From assembly GCA_050694175.1 (NCBI GenBank), contig JBOGXA010000005.1:62001-126000 (forward strand): a DNA stretch of 64,000 nt, written 5' to 3'. The notes under the pieces were generated by a model. It did no database searches. It had not been told where the DNA came from and saw only the letters and a list, made by a program, of their open reading frames with translations. Position numbers and translations under genes: made by a program. Shown here in pieces: positions 7,989 to 17,246 of the stretch; position 1 is the stretch's first letter; each line of letters begins with the position of its first letter. The stretch comes from JBOGXA01 sp050694175 (GTDB lineage: Bacteria; Actinomycetota; CADDZG01; WHSQ01).

Positions 7989-10220
7989 CTATGGAATCTC
8001 TCCCGTGGGAGTCGGGTCGGGGGTGGGCGGCGGCGACGGCGACGGTGGCTCGGGCGTCGAGCTCGGCTTTACGGAAGGCTTGGGCGATGGCGACTCTTCG
8101 GCGGTCTTGGAGGGGCTCGGTTGAACCGGGACAGGAGGTGCGGAATTGATCACCTCGTCCGGGACATCGGCCGGCGTCGCAAACGCGACGAACTGGAGCT
8201 GCAGGATGTCGATGGCCGCGCTCATGTAGGTGTTCCAGATGGTCGCGGGGAATGATCCGCCGGTCACCTCAATCCCGTGAACGGGCCGGCATAGATCGGT
8301 CACCGCTGCGTACTTCGCCGGCCACGTGATCGGGTCCGAGCAGAACCCCATGCGAGGCACGAAGTCGTCGGCGGTTCCGAACTTCCTGTCCGGACCCTTC
8401 TCCAGCGGATAGCCCATCCACACGACGGTGGCCAGTTGCGGCGTGTACCCCGCGAACCACGACGAGACGTTGAGCTGTGCGGTCCCGGTCTTGCCTGCGA
8501 CATCTAGCTCGGCGTCGACGGAGATGGCGGTGGCTGCGGTACCGGAGGACACGACGCTGGTGAGCACCTCGGTGAGAACGTCGACAGAGTTCTGCTCGGC
8601 GGCGCGCTGGGGAAGGCTCTTCACCTCTTCATCGCATTTGAGCCTGGACGCGAAGAAAGACCTCACGCAGTTGCCGTCCGCATCTTTCACGTAGCGAATC
8701 GGCATGACCTTCGGCAACATCCCGCGGCCCGCGAACCCCGCATATGCGCGCGTCATCTCGAGAGGGGTCGTCTCGAACGCGCCCAGAGCAAGGGAGCAGT
8801 TGGGCGTTATCTCCTTGGCCCCCAGCTTCGGCGCGAAGCCGAAGTCCTCGAGGGTCTCGGCTATGGGCTCGGGCCCGATCTCGGCCGCAAGTTGGGCGAA
8901 AACGGTGTTCACCGAGTTGGTGGTGGCCTGCTCCAAAGTGAGAGTGCCGTAGCTTGATCCTCCGAAATTCTCGGGCTGCCACAGCTCACCGCTGGTCGAA
9001 CACTCGAGGTCCTCGATCGTCGTCGGGCTGGCACCCGAGAACCGCGAGTCGGGCGAGATTCCCTCTTTGATCGCGCTTAGAAGCGTGAAGGACTTGAGTG
9101 TGGATCCCGACTGATGGCCGGGGTAATCGGTGGCGTAGATCGTGCCGCGCGCCTTTCTGACACTGTCGAATGCGCGCCCTCCCACGAATGCCTTTACCTC
9201 GCCGCGCGGTGTCATCGACACGAGCGAAGCCTCAGGGTCGCCGGGCTCGCTTAGAGTTTCCGCGACCGCCTCTTCGGCCGCTTCCTGCACATCGAGGTCG
9301 AGCGTCGTGTAGACCCTCAATCCGCTCGTGTACAGGTCGCTGCCGAAGCGAGGTTCGAGGTACTCCCGCCGGATCCATTCCATGAAGTACGCAGCTCTCT
9401 GAGTGCGGCCCGCGGATGCTTCCTCCTCTATGGCCTTCACTTTCCCTCTGGAATGCTTACGCGCCTGCGAGCGCGTAATGAATTCCTGCTGGACCATCAC
9501 ATCGAGCACACGATCGCGCCGTTCCTTCGCCGCTTTGGGTTCGCCGTCCGGCTGATAGGACTCGGGGGCCGGGATGATGCCTGCCAGATAGGCGGCCTCC
9601 CCGATCGTGAGATCGCGCGCGTGCTTGTCGAAGTACGCTTCCGCTGCCGCCTCGATGCCGTACGCGCCCCGGCCCAAGTAGATCGTGTTGAGGTAGAAGT
9701 CGAGGATCTCTTGCTTCGAGTGCCGGCGTTCGAGCTTGATGGCCAGAATCGCCTCTCTGACCTTGCGCGTGATCGTACGCGACGGATCGCGCAGGACCGC
9801 GTTCTTGATGTACTGCTGCGTGATGGTCGATCCACCCTGAGCGATCTCCCCACCGGTCACGTTGGCCCATGCGGCTCTGAAGATGCCGCGCACGGAGACG
9901 CCGTTGTGCCGGTAGAAGTCGCGATCCTCCGCCGCAACGACCGCTCGCTTCACATGCTCGGGGAAGCCCTTGCGGCTCGTATTGATGATGAACCGGCGTT
10001 CCTCGCCCGAGAACGTCCCGATGAGGCGACCCTTCGCGTCGTAGACCTTCGTGGCGTTGGGTAGCGGGACATCTTCGGGAAACGGGATCGAGGCGAACGC
10101 ATAGGTGAGGATCAGAATGGATCCGGCTACCCCGATCGCGCCAATTGGAACGAGCCAGCCCAGGCGCAACAGCACACGCTGAAGCCGCGGTCTGGTGGTA
10201 CGGGGGGATCGGCTGGCCAC
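7989..10220 (-). CDS. Class A penicillin-binding protein (PBP1-type)
   Basis: Bifunctional peptidoglycan glycosyltransferase/transpeptidase, 743 residues, anchored by one N-terminal membrane helix (about 22-45). The GT51 domain shows AAEDRDFYRHNG with catalytic Glu98 and GGSTITQQYIKN (129-140). The transpeptidase domain has SxxK at 373-376 (STLK), SxN at 436-438 (SVN) and KTG at 577-579. The tail is rich in Pro and Ser and has no PASTA domain. It corresponds in position to ponA1 of mycobacteria. All catalytic motifs are intact. Confidence 0.94.
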   Translation of the reverse strand: MASRSPRTTRPRLQRVLLRLGWLVPIGAIGVAGSILILTYAFASIPFPEDVPLPNATKVYDAKGRLIGTFSGEERRFIINTSRKGFPEHVKRAVVAAEDRDFYRHNGVSVRGIFRAAWANVTGGEIAQGGSTITQQYIKNAVLRDPSRTITRKVREAILAIKLERRHSKQEILDFYLNTIYLGRGAYGIEAAAEAYFDKHARDLTIGEAAYLAGIIPAPESYQPDGEPKAAKERRDRVLDVMVQQEFITRSQARKHSRGKVKAIEEEASAGRTQRAAYFMEWIRREYLEPRFGSDLYTSGLRVYTTLDLDVQEAAEEAVAETLSEPGDPEASLVSMTPRGEVKAFVGGRAFDSVRKARGTIYATDYPGHQSGSTLKSFTLLSAIKEGISPDSRFSGASPTTIEDLECSTSGELWQPENFGGSSYGTLTLEQATTNSVNTVFAQLAAEIGPEPIAETLEDFGFAPKLGAKEITPNCSLALGAFETTPLEMTRAYAGFAGRGMLPKVMPIRYVKDADGNCVRSFFASRLKCDEEVKSLPQRAAEQNSVDVLTEVLTSVVSSGTAATAISVDAELDVAGKTGTAQLNVSSWFAGYTPQLATVVWMGYPLEKGPDRKFGTADDFVPRMGFCSDPITWPAKYAAVTDLCRPVHGIEVTGGSFPATIWNTYMSAAIDILQLQFVAFATPADVPDEVINSAPPVPVQPSPSKTAEESPSPKPSVKPSSTPEPPSPSPPPTPDPTPTGEIP

Positions 10221-10274
10221 GAATTCAGTGTAGTTGTGATTGCCGCCGACAGGCGGCCATTGAAGTGGGCGTCC

Positions 10275-11777
10275 CTACAGGAACCCCTGCCTCAAGCCCT
10301 CGAACGTGATGTACGCAAGTGCTCCCAGGGAGCACAGAACGACGAGGATCGTAAGCGGGGTCACAACGCGTGCCAGCCACCCGGGTGGGTGCAACCGATC
10401 GACCGCGATCTCGATGGCATCACCGCCTTTGGCCCCGCCGGAAGCGGTAGCCGCGCCGGAGCCGGCTCCTTCGACTACGGGCTCCCTCTTGTAGATCGCG
10501 CAAGTGACTCCAACCACGGTGGCCACAAGCGCGGCAGCAACCAGCAACCAGAGCTCCGACGGAGCCGGCGCACCGAGCTCGCCAGTGGTCGTGGCCGCGC
10601 CTCCGGTCATCAGGGATGCAACCAGGAGTGCACGTAAGGCCCACGCCGTGATCCGACGAGTCTCAGCCGGGGCGCGCGCATCTCGAGCGATGCGGGCAGC
10701 GCACGTAAATGATGCGCACAGAGCCACCGGCAACACCGACGCGACCGCGACCCAGGGCGCCTTGTCGCTCACCGACTCCGCCAGATCTGTGCGGAAGAAC
10801 GCCGCACTTGCCGTGACCGCAACCGCGGCAAAGCCCACCGTGGTCGGAACGACGGCAAGCGCCGCCGCGCTCTCCACGGAGACGACGGCAGGCCTCTCGT
10901 GCCACACGGCGTGCACGGTGGCGGCGACAACCAGGGCAAGGCCGCCAACGCCGACCGCGTCCGCCCCGACATAGATTGCCGCCATGCCGAGCGCCGCCGG
11001 CCACACCGCGAGAACTCCCAACCGGACACCACTTGACAGCACACCGCGGATCGAAATCCATGTGGCGAGCAGGAGCAGAGCAACCGCAAGCCATGGTTCG
11101 GGGCGTCCGGCCACCTTGCCGGCAATTACCGCGCCGCCCCCCGCCAGCAACGGAAGCACCGATGCAGAACTCGTTCCCAGCAGTCCCCACGGGCCGGCGC
11201 GGGGCACCACCCCGGAGCGGATCAGGGCCCCCGCGAGAGCGAGCCAGAACGCGCCCCCGCGCGCGGGCGAGGGCAGGGCCCATGAATCGTGATCGAGTGT
11301 GTGCCACAAGAGCGCCCCGGCGAGGAGGGCATCCGATACCAGAAGGATCATGACGTGCAGCGCGCGTTCGCCATCGCCCGTTCGAACAATCAAACCCAGG
11401 GCGGCGATCGAGGCCATCGCCCAAAAGAGCAGCGCCGGAACCGACCACCCGCTGCTCGCGAACAGAACAAGTCCGCTCGCCGCGACTCCGGTGAAGGCGG
11501 CGGAGGAGTAGCGGCGCTCACCCAGATCGAGCACTCCGACGACGAGCCATGCGCAAACCGCTGCGGCGGAGGCGACCGCGGTCTCCGATCCGTCGAACGT
11601 AATAGCGCGCCAGGTCTCGCCGGAGTTGTGCAGGGCGAACGTGACTCCGCCGGCGATCATTCCGACCACCGACGCGCCCATCGCCACTCCGCTCTTCACG
11701 CGCGCGGGCAACCACCAACCGGCGAGGAGCAAAGCCGCGATCGCCCCGTGGGTCAGCGGAAGCACGTAATGGATCAT
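10275..11777 (-). CDS. Large polytopic membrane protein, distantly antiporter/NuoM-like
   Basis: A 500-residue membrane protein with roughly 13 hydrophobic segments and few charges, ending in a further TM after a short cytoplasmic linker. I do not recognise a named family with certainty. Around residues 185-230 the string ALIRSGVVPRAGPW, then SSASVLPLLAGGGAVIAGKV, resembles the VVPLHGWLPDAH/PT.vSaLLH.a...aGvYl region of NuoL/M/N and Mrp antiporter subunits, but the key His and Lys residues are absent. The ATG at 11777 overlaps the end of the preceding membrane-protein gene by about the stop codon spacing, so both are probably one unit. Confidence 0.45.
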   Translation of the reverse strand: MIHYVLPLTHGAIAALLLAGWWLPARVKSGVAMGASVVGMIAGGVTFALHNSGETWRAITFDGSETAVASAAAVCAWLVVGVLDLGERRYSSAAFTGVAASGLVLFASSGWSVPALLFWAMASIAALGLIVRTGDGERALHVMILLVSDALLAGALLWHTLDHDSWALPSPARGGAFWLALAGALIRSGVVPRAGPWGLLGTSSASVLPLLAGGGAVIAGKVAGRPEPWLAVALLLLATWISIRGVLSSGVRLGVLAVWPAALGMAAIYVGADAVGVGGLALVVAATVHAVWHERPAVVSVESAAALAVVPTTVGFAAVAVTASAAFFRTDLAESVSDKAPWVAVASVLPVALCASFTCAARIARDARAPAETRRITAWALRALLVASLMTGGAATTTGELGAPAPSELWLLVAAALVATVVGVTCAIYKREPVVEGAGSGAATASGGAKGGDAIEIAVDRLHPPGWLARVVTPLTILVVLCSLGALAYITFEGLRQGFL

Positions 11778-11779
11778 CT

Positions 11780-12472
11780 CTAGACGACTCCTCGAACGGC
11801 CGACGCGGTCGCGATCGCGGCGCCAAGCACCGCGGCCCCCGCACCGGCGAGAACGAGCCAGCGGAGGCGGGGGCCGATGCGTGCGCCGGTCCACGCGATG
11901 CATGCGGCTGCGGCTCCGGTGATTGCGATCGCAAGCGCCCACCGCACCACCCCCTCACCGACGGGGCCCGATCCGCCGCCCCAGCCGATGACCCCTTCCC
12001 CCCAGTAAGCGGTCACGATGGCAAACGCCCCCATCACAGCGTCGAGGGCCCAGGGCGCGACCGAAAGGCTCTGGAGGCGCGGGGGTGGACCGATCCAGAG
12101 GCCAACGGCCACGACGCCACAAACGGCGGCGACCCACGCGGCCACCGCGGCCGCCTCCGGCTCCACCAGGACGGTCGGTCCGAAGAAGGCCTGAACGCCT
12201 CGGATTCCGTCCAGGTCCAGGGCCCCCCATCTGAGCGCGGCCACCCCGAGCACCCCGGAGAGGACGGCCAGGCTCGCCCCCAGAAAGGCGCCGTCCAGCC
12301 GGTCGGCGGTGAGCGCTCGGCCAAACGTGATCAGCCCGAGGCCGCCGATCACCGCCACGACGGGGCCGGGGGCAAGGCCCAGGAGATAGCCGAGGGCGAT
12401 CACGGCGCCGGCCGCGCGGGCCGCACCGGCCCACGCATAGATGGGGGCGCTGGTCGGCGGTGGGGTGGTCAA
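11780..12472 (-). CDS. Polytopic membrane protein of unknown function
   Basis: A 230-residue protein with about six hydrophobic segments, rich in Ala, Gly and Val. I do not recognise the family. The TTG at 12472 overlaps the TGA of the DUF5318 gene (TTGA), a typical coupled start; upstream in-frame starts would extend far into that gene. The following gene encodes another polytopic protein starting 3 bases after this stop. The pair may form a membrane complex, but nothing visible gives a role. Confidence 0.5.
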   Translation of the reverse strand: MTTPPPTSAPIYAWAGAARAAGAVIALGYLLGLAPGPVVAVIGGLGLITFGRALTADRLDGAFLGASLAVLSGVLGVAALRWGALDLDGIRGVQAFFGPTVLVEPEAAAVAAWVAAVCGVVAVGLWIGPPPRLQSLSVAPWALDAVMGAFAIVTAYWGEGVIGWGGGSGPVGEGVVRWALAIAITGAAAACIAWTGARIGPRLRWLVLAGAGAAVLGAAIATASAVRGVV

Positions 12473-12912
12473 CCCCGGCGCAGGCGTTCCGCGGGCTGTG
12501 TCGTGTACCTGCGGCCCGCCGAAAAGGCGCGCACCAAGTGGTTCCACGAGCAGTCGACGCACACCTCGACGAGGTAACAGGTGAAATGGTCGTAGGAGCG
12601 CACCAACTCGCCCAGCCATTCGGCCGGGTAGACGACCCGTCCGTTATTGCGCTTGAGCTCGTCCCCGTAGACGTAGCTCACCCGCCTCAGGGAGTCGTGG
12701 GAGCAGACGGGGCATGGCTCGGGCACGTCCTCGCCGATGTTCTTGCCCGCTCTCAGGAGCTCGGGATGCGCGTCGCAAACATCGGTAGTACTGAGCGTTC
12801 CGCGGCGCAGAGAGCGGAGCACCGAACGGCGGGCGAGCGTGTAGTCGACTACGGGTCCGGACGGGCGCGGGGGGCGACTGGTGGGGTCAAATGATCTTCC
12901 CGAAAGGGCCAT
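12469..12912 (-). CDS. DUF5318 family protein
   Basis: About 147 residues. A CPVC pair and a C-x2-C pair (CVDC) suggest a zinc-binding fold. The stretches VVDYTLARRSVLRSLRRG and CDAHPELLRAGKNIGE are typical of DUF5318, an actinobacterial family encoded next to the PBP gene (Rv0049 beside ponA1 in Mycobacterium tuberculosis). I chose the ATG at 12912 since the homology begins just after it. The gene diverges from the PadR gene. Function unknown. Confidence 0.75.
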   Translation of the reverse strand: MALSGRSFDPTSRPPRPSGPVVDYTLARRSVLRSLRRGTLSTTDVCDAHPELLRAGKNIGEDVPEPCPVCSHDSLRRVSYVYGDELKRNNGRVVYPAEWLGELVRSYDHFTCYLVEVCVDCSWNHLVRAFSAGRRYTTQPAERLRRG

Positions 12913-13071
12913 GCATGGATGGTAGACGCCATTTCCGGCTCCGGGTACCCGGATCAGCCGGCGCAGCCCGGAGAGGCTTGGGGAGCCGCCTTCCCCACTG
13001 CTGTCGCACGCCGGCAGCACGGACCCACTCACTTGCTCTCCGGTTTGACGAACCTCGTCGTCCGTGGTCAC

Positions 13072-13119
13072 ATATATCGACTCGATATATCCGTACGATA
13101 CTTCGACCCGATATATCGG
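13072..13119. promoter_or_regulatory. Paired palindromic operator between DUF5318 and PadR genes
   Basis: Two perfect palindromes lie here in an AT-rich island: a 9-1-9 inverted repeat at 13072-13090 (ATATATCGA-C-TCGATATAT) and a 12-bp one at 13108-13119 (CCGATATATCGG). Their centres are about 32 bp apart, roughly three helical turns. A half-match CGATA recurs at 13095-13099 and 13122-13126. The site ends 24 bases before the PadR start, as expected for an autorepressor operator. Confidence 0.6.
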
Positions 13120-13142
13120 TCCGATAGCAAGGATCCGAATCT

Positions 13143-13784
13143 ATGAGAAAACCAGGCGTTTTGGAGCTCCCGGTGCTCGGCCTGCTCAAGGAGCGAGACA
13201 TGCACGGGTACGAGCTCAGGAAGCAGCTCGGCGCGATGCTGGGCCCGTTCTGGCAGGTCTCGTGGGGATCGCTGTACCCGACCCTCAGGCGGCTGGCCAA
13301 GGCCGGTGCGGTCGAGGCCATCGAGACGATCCCCCGGACCAAGTCGACACGCCGGCGCGCAATGGCCAAAGCGGCCAAGTCACCCGGGCTCGGGTCGGGG
13401 CGGCGTCGTACCGTCTATCGCATAACCTCCCACGGCGAGCAGATCTTCCTCGAGATGCTCGAGGAAGCGGGAGCAGCAGTCGACGCCGAGCACTTCACAT
13501 TGAAGCTCGCGTTCTTCCGCTACCTGCAACCCGAGGATCGCGTCGCCCTCCTCGAACGCCGGCGCGCCTATCTCCAGGACAAGCTCGCCCAACTAAAGGC
13601 AAACTTGCGCCAGTACCGCGAGCGCATTGACTCTTACGCCCTGTCGCTCCAGAACCACGACTTGCTGTCCACCGAGAGCGACATCCGCTGGATCGACGAA
13701 TTGCTCATGAACGAGAGAACGCCAAACACGATGCTCGGCCCCGGTCTGCAAAGCGATGTGGCCCGGCCGACCAACTCACCGTAG
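13143..13784 (+). CDS. PadR-family transcriptional regulator
   Basis: A 213-residue winged-helix repressor. The N-terminal wHTH reads LELPVLGLLKERDMHGYELRKQL and WGSLYPTLRRLAKAGAVE; the PadR 'Y-E-L' and 'SLYP.L.RL' motifs are clear. A ~25-residue basic insertion rich in Lys/Arg/Ser separates the recognition helix from the wing (VYRITSHGEQIFLEML). The C-terminal half is helical and probably dimerises. It lies 16 bases before ino1, the same pairing as Rv0047c-Rv0046c in mycobacteria. The upstream palindromes suggest autoregulation and control of ino1. Confidence 0.88.
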   Translation: MRKPGVLELPVLGLLKERDMHGYELRKQLGAMLGPFWQVSWGSLYPTLRRLAKAGAVEAIETIPRTKSTRRRAMAKAAKSPGLGSGRRRTVYRITSHGEQIFLEMLEEAGAAVDAEHFTLKLAFFRYLQPEDRVALLERRRAYLQDKLAQLKANLRQYRERIDSYALSLQNHDLLSTESDIRWIDELLMNERTPNTMLGPGLQSDVARPTNSP

Positions 13785-13800
13785 GTAAGGGGGGAGGCAT

Positions 13801-14952
13801 ATGTCGAAGATCCGAGTTGGAATCATCGGGGTCGGCAACTGTTCGTCCGCGCTGGTCCAGGGGGTGGAGTACTACGCGAAAGCTCGCGACGACGAGCGCG
13901 TGCCCGGGCTGATGCACGTGAATGTCGGCCCCTACCATGTGTCGGATATGGAGTTCAGCTGCGCGTTCGACGTCGACTCCAACAAGGTAGGGCTAGATCT
14001 GGCCGACGCCATCTGGGTCGAGCCCAACAACACGATCAAGTTCTCGGACGTCCCCGAGACCGGGGTGAAGGTGTCGCGTGGCCCGACCTATGATGGCTTG
14101 GGCCGCTACTACAAAGACGTCGTGACGGAATCACCGCTTCCTCCCATCGATATCGCGCGCGTCCTTCGGGAGACGAAAACCGAGGTCCTCGTCAACTACC
14201 TCCCGGTCGGCAGTGAGCAGGCCACCCGGTTCTACGCGGAGCAGGCTCTCGAAGCCGGCGTCGCATTCATCAATTGCATGCCGGTGTTCATTGCCACGAA
14301 CGAGGATTGGGCTCAGCGCTTCACGATGAAACGCGTTCCGATCATCGGCGATGACATCAAGAGCCAGGTCGGGGCGACGATCTCCCACCGCGTGCTGTCC
14401 AAGCTCTTCGAGGACCGCGGCGTCGTTATCGACCACACCTACCAGCTCAACTTCGGCGGCAACATGGACTTCATGAACATGCTCGAGCGCGAGCGTCTGC
14501 AATCAAAGAAGATCTCCAAGACTCAGGCGGTCACGTCGCAGATCAGCTCGGGTATCGACAGCGACGACATCCATATCGGACCCTCCGATCACGTCCCGTG
14601 GCTGAAGGACCGCAAGTGGGCCTACATCCGCATAGAGGGCCGCGAGTTCGGCGATATCCCGATCAACATGGAGCTAAAACTCGAGGTGTGGGATTCGCCC
14701 AACTCGGCAGGAGTTGTTATCGATGCCGTGCGCTGCGCCAAGCTCGCCCTCGACCGCGGGATCGGCGGGCCGCTTGTGGCCCCGTCGGCTTACTTCATGA
14801 AGTCGCCGCCGGTCCAGTACACCGACGCGGAGGCGTACGACCTCGTGGAGGCATACATCCGCAGTGAAGTCGAGACACCCCCGACTACGCCGTCGAACGG
14901 CAGCGGCAACGGGCTCGTCGGCGAGCGTGTCGCCCCCAAGATTCGGAAGTAA
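13801..14952 (+). CDS. ino1: Inositol-1-phosphate synthase
   Basis: Converts glucose-6-phosphate to myo-inositol-3-phosphate with NAD+, feeding phosphatidylinositol and mycothiol-like pathways in actinobacteria. The 383 residues match the short actinobacterial type. GVGNCSSALVQG at residues 10-21 is the Rossmann NAD loop; NYLPVGSEQATRFYAEQAL, GDDIKSQVGATI and LNFGGNMDFMNM are family motifs. GGGGAGG precedes the ATG. It is 16 bases after the PadR gene, likely in one transcript. Confidence 0.95.
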   Translation: MSKIRVGIIGVGNCSSALVQGVEYYAKARDDERVPGLMHVNVGPYHVSDMEFSCAFDVDSNKVGLDLADAIWVEPNNTIKFSDVPETGVKVSRGPTYDGLGRYYKDVVTESPLPPIDIARVLRETKTEVLVNYLPVGSEQATRFYAEQALEAGVAFINCMPVFIATNEDWAQRFTMKRVPIIGDDIKSQVGATISHRVLSKLFEDRGVVIDHTYQLNFGGNMDFMNMLERERLQSKKISKTQAVTSQISSGIDSDDIHIGPSDHVPWLKDRKWAYIRIEGREFGDIPINMELKLEVWDSPNSAGVVIDAVRCAKLALDRGIGGPLVAPSAYFMKSPPVQYTDAEAYDLVEAYIRSEVETPPTTPSNGSGNGLVGERVAPKIRK

Positions 14953-15017
14953 TCCTCCGCCGAGCACCCCTGCACGCGTTCGTTGCGCACAAGTAACGTG
15001 AGGCCGCCGTCGATCAT

Positions 15018-15080
15018 CGCCCGGGAACTTGTCGCACGCCATCACATTCTGTTGGACTGACTACGACAAGTTCGGGGGCG
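15018..15080. terminator. Long inverted repeat after ino1
   Basis: GAACTTGTCG (15025-15034) pairs perfectly with CGACAAGTTC (15064-15073), extended outward by CGCCC/GGGGCG-type pairing with a small mismatch; loop 29 bases. It follows the ino1 stop by ~70 bases. No U-run follows, so it may be a terminator of ino1 or an operator for the following MFS gene. Confidence 0.35.
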
Positions 15081-15153
15081 CGGGCAGGAAAGGGCCGGCA
15101 TCAAAGAGCTACTACGCGAGCGGGATTTTCGACGGCTGCTGGGCGCACAGTTC

Positions 15154-16368
15154 GTGAGTCAGGCGGCCGACGGTCTCGCGCAGGGGGTCGCGGGCGTGGT
15201 CCTCGTGCTCGATCCTTTGGAGAGCGGTACCCCGGGCCGAATACTTGCCCTCTTCGCCCAGACCCTCCTTCCCTACTCGCTCATCTCGCCGTTTCTGGGC
15301 GTGTTCGTGGATCGCTGGGACCGCAAGAAGCTACTGATAGCCACTCTCCTGCTGCGGACCGCACTTCTCACCTCGCTTCCGCTGTGGTCGCGCGCGCTCT
15401 CCGAGGACCGCGCGTTGATGCTGGCCGTCTTGGGTCTCTTGGGCCTCGGCCGATTGTTCTCGACGGCCAAGGGCGCCGTCCTCCCCGTTGTGCTCCACGA
15501 GCACCATCTGCTTCGGGGCAACACGCTCTCCTCGGTTGTCGGATTCATCGGGGCGCTGCTGGGAGGAGTGGTAGGCCTCGTGATCGCGGGACTCTTGGAA
15601 CCAGTCACAACGATTGCTCTCATCGGACTCGTCTACATCGGCGGTGCGCTCGCGACCCGCCGGATCGCGGTCTTCCTCGGTCATCCCCCGCGCGCGGAAG
15701 TGCCCCTGGCGGCAGACATCGCCCGCGTGGCGCGCGAGCTCGTGACGGGTGTGCGCGCGGTCTGGGTCCGGCCCCGGGCTCGGTGGCCACTCGCCGCTAT
15801 CTTTTTGCTCCGCGCGTCCGGGATAGTGGTCGTCATCGCGGCCATCGTCATCATTAAGGCCGAGTTCCCCGGGGATTCCGGCGATCTCGGTCGTAAGGTC
15901 TCCGGCGGCGTGCTCTTGGGGGTGAGCGGGCTCGGTGGTTTCCTCGCGTCGTTCGCCGCGCCGTGGCTTGGTCGTTTCTTGAACAAGCCCGCGCTGATCC
16001 TCGTGGGCTTTGCAGTCTCAGGAGGTGCCACCGTCGCATTCGGTGGGTTCGCTGCGGTCGTTCCGGTCGGGGCCGTCATGCTGTTCGGAGGCTTCGGGGG
16101 CTTCATCACCAAGGTCAGCGTCGACGCGCAGGTGCAGGAGGCGCTGCCCGACGACTACCGGGGCCGCGCCTTCTCCCTCTACGACATCCTCTACAACCTT
16201 GCAAGCGTCGCGGCGGCGCTCATCGTGGTCTCGGTCGCCGGTATCAGCGTGGCCGTATGGGTCATGGGGACCGGACTTGCCACGCTGGGAGCGGGTGTGC
16301 TGCTCGGGATCGCTATGGCCCGCTCCGGCATGCTGCGCCGAGGGCGCGAGCCGGCTAGAACCCTCTAG
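15154..16368 (+). CDS. MFS transporter
   Basis: A 404-residue polytopic transporter with about eleven to twelve hydrophobic segments. GVFVDRWDRKKLLIATLLLRTALL after TM2 is the MFS motif A region. GRAFSLYDILYNLASVAAAL near the C-terminal half is also common in exporters of this group. The GTG at 15154 would cut into the first membrane helix: in-frame codons back to 15100 (ATC) encode IKELLRERDFRRLLGAQF, a typical MFS N-terminus, with AGGAAAGG six bases before the ATC. The true start may therefore be a rare ATC. Substrate unknown. It converges with the PfkB gene and overlaps its end by 14 bases. Confidence 0.85.
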   Translation: MSQAADGLAQGVAGVVLVLDPLESGTPGRILALFAQTLLPYSLISPFLGVFVDRWDRKKLLIATLLLRTALLTSLPLWSRALSEDRALMLAVLGLLGLGRLFSTAKGAVLPVVLHEHHLLRGNTLSSVVGFIGALLGGVVGLVIAGLLEPVTTIALIGLVYIGGALATRRIAVFLGHPPRAEVPLAADIARVARELVTGVRAVWVRPRARWPLAAIFLLRASGIVVVIAAIVIIKAEFPGDSGDLGRKVSGGVLLGVSGLGGFLASFAAPWLGRFLNKPALILVGFAVSGGATVAFGGFAAVVPVGAVMLFGGFGGFITKVSVDAQVQEALPDDYRGRAFSLYDILYNLASVAAALIVVSVAGISVAVWVMGTGLATLGAGVLLGIAMARSGMLRRGREPARTL

Positions 16369-17203
16369 CCCTCTCCCGACCCGGATCGCCCAGCTGGCCC
16401 TCGTAGGGGCCCCTCCCGGTCACGACCGCGGCTCCACACGTCGCGGCGAGGGCGATAGCTGAGTCCGGCGCGTTGCCGGCGGCAAGGGCCCACGCCAGCG
16501 CGGCGGCAAAGCTGTCGCCGGCGCCGTAGCGATCGGCGACCGGTCCGGGCAGAGGTTCGGCCGGATATCTGACAACGGATCCGCCCCGCACCTGAAACGT
16601 TCCTCCCTCCTCTCCCATCGTCCGCACGACCAGCCGCGGCGGCGGCTCCAGGTCGCCGTCGCCGAACGCCTCCGACGGATCGACCGCGCTGCCGATGAGC
16701 ACGTCGAGTTCCACGCCCGCCGATTGGAGAAACGGCAGGATCCTGGAGGTTGCGACGACAACAGTCGCTCGCCGGGCGTGGTGCAGAGCGGGAACATCGC
16801 CGGCCGTGAAATAAACCGCGTCCACCTCGTCGAGCTCATCCCAAACAAGCGGATCGCTTCCGTACGGGGGGAGCCGGGGGCCCAGAACCGTGATCGTTCT
16901 TTCGCCCCCCGAATCGATGTGAGTGATAGCTCGGCGCATGGGTTCGGGCCTGAACACAGCCTCGACTCGAAGTCCCATCGCCGAGAGTTCGTCGTGAGCG
17001 CGGTGACCGAGCTCGTCGTCTCCGAGTGCCGTAAAGAAGACCGCATCTCCGGCGAGCTTCAACAGCTGGATTGCGGCGACCGACCCACCGCCTCCCGGCC
17101 CGCTCCACCACGGCGTCGCGTGAACGATGTCGCCGGGACGCGGGAGTTGTTCGACATGCAGGAAGTCCACCCACTCGACATGACCGATCACGGCGGCATG
17201 CAT
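16355..17203 (-). CDS. PfkB-family sugar/nucleoside kinase
   Basis: A 282-residue ribokinase-fold enzyme. The Gly-rich PGGGGSVAAIQLLKLA (37-52) matches PfkB motif 1 and the C-terminal DRYGAGDSFAAALAWALA (about 225) is motif 2, with the anion-hole GAGD and catalytic Asp. The protein is at the short end for the family. Substrate cannot be assigned. Its start is nearly back-to-back with the neighbouring plus-strand gene, so the promoters must overlap. Confidence 0.85.
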   Translation of the reverse strand: MHAAVIGHVEWVDFLHVEQLPRPGDIVHATPWWSGPGGGGSVAAIQLLKLAGDAVFFTALGDDELGHRAHDELSAMGLRVEAVFRPEPMRRAITHIDSGGERTITVLGPRLPPYGSDPLVWDELDEVDAVYFTAGDVPALHHARRATVVVATSRILPFLQSAGVELDVLIGSAVDPSEAFGDGDLEPPPRLVVRTMGEEGGTFQVRGGSVVRYPAEPLPGPVADRYGAGDSFAAALAWALAAGNAPDSAIALAATCGAAVVTGRGPYEGQLGDPGRERARGF

Positions 17204-17246
17204 GACTCCCCAGGGTCGCGTATTCCAACCGCTACGCTTGCCACAC

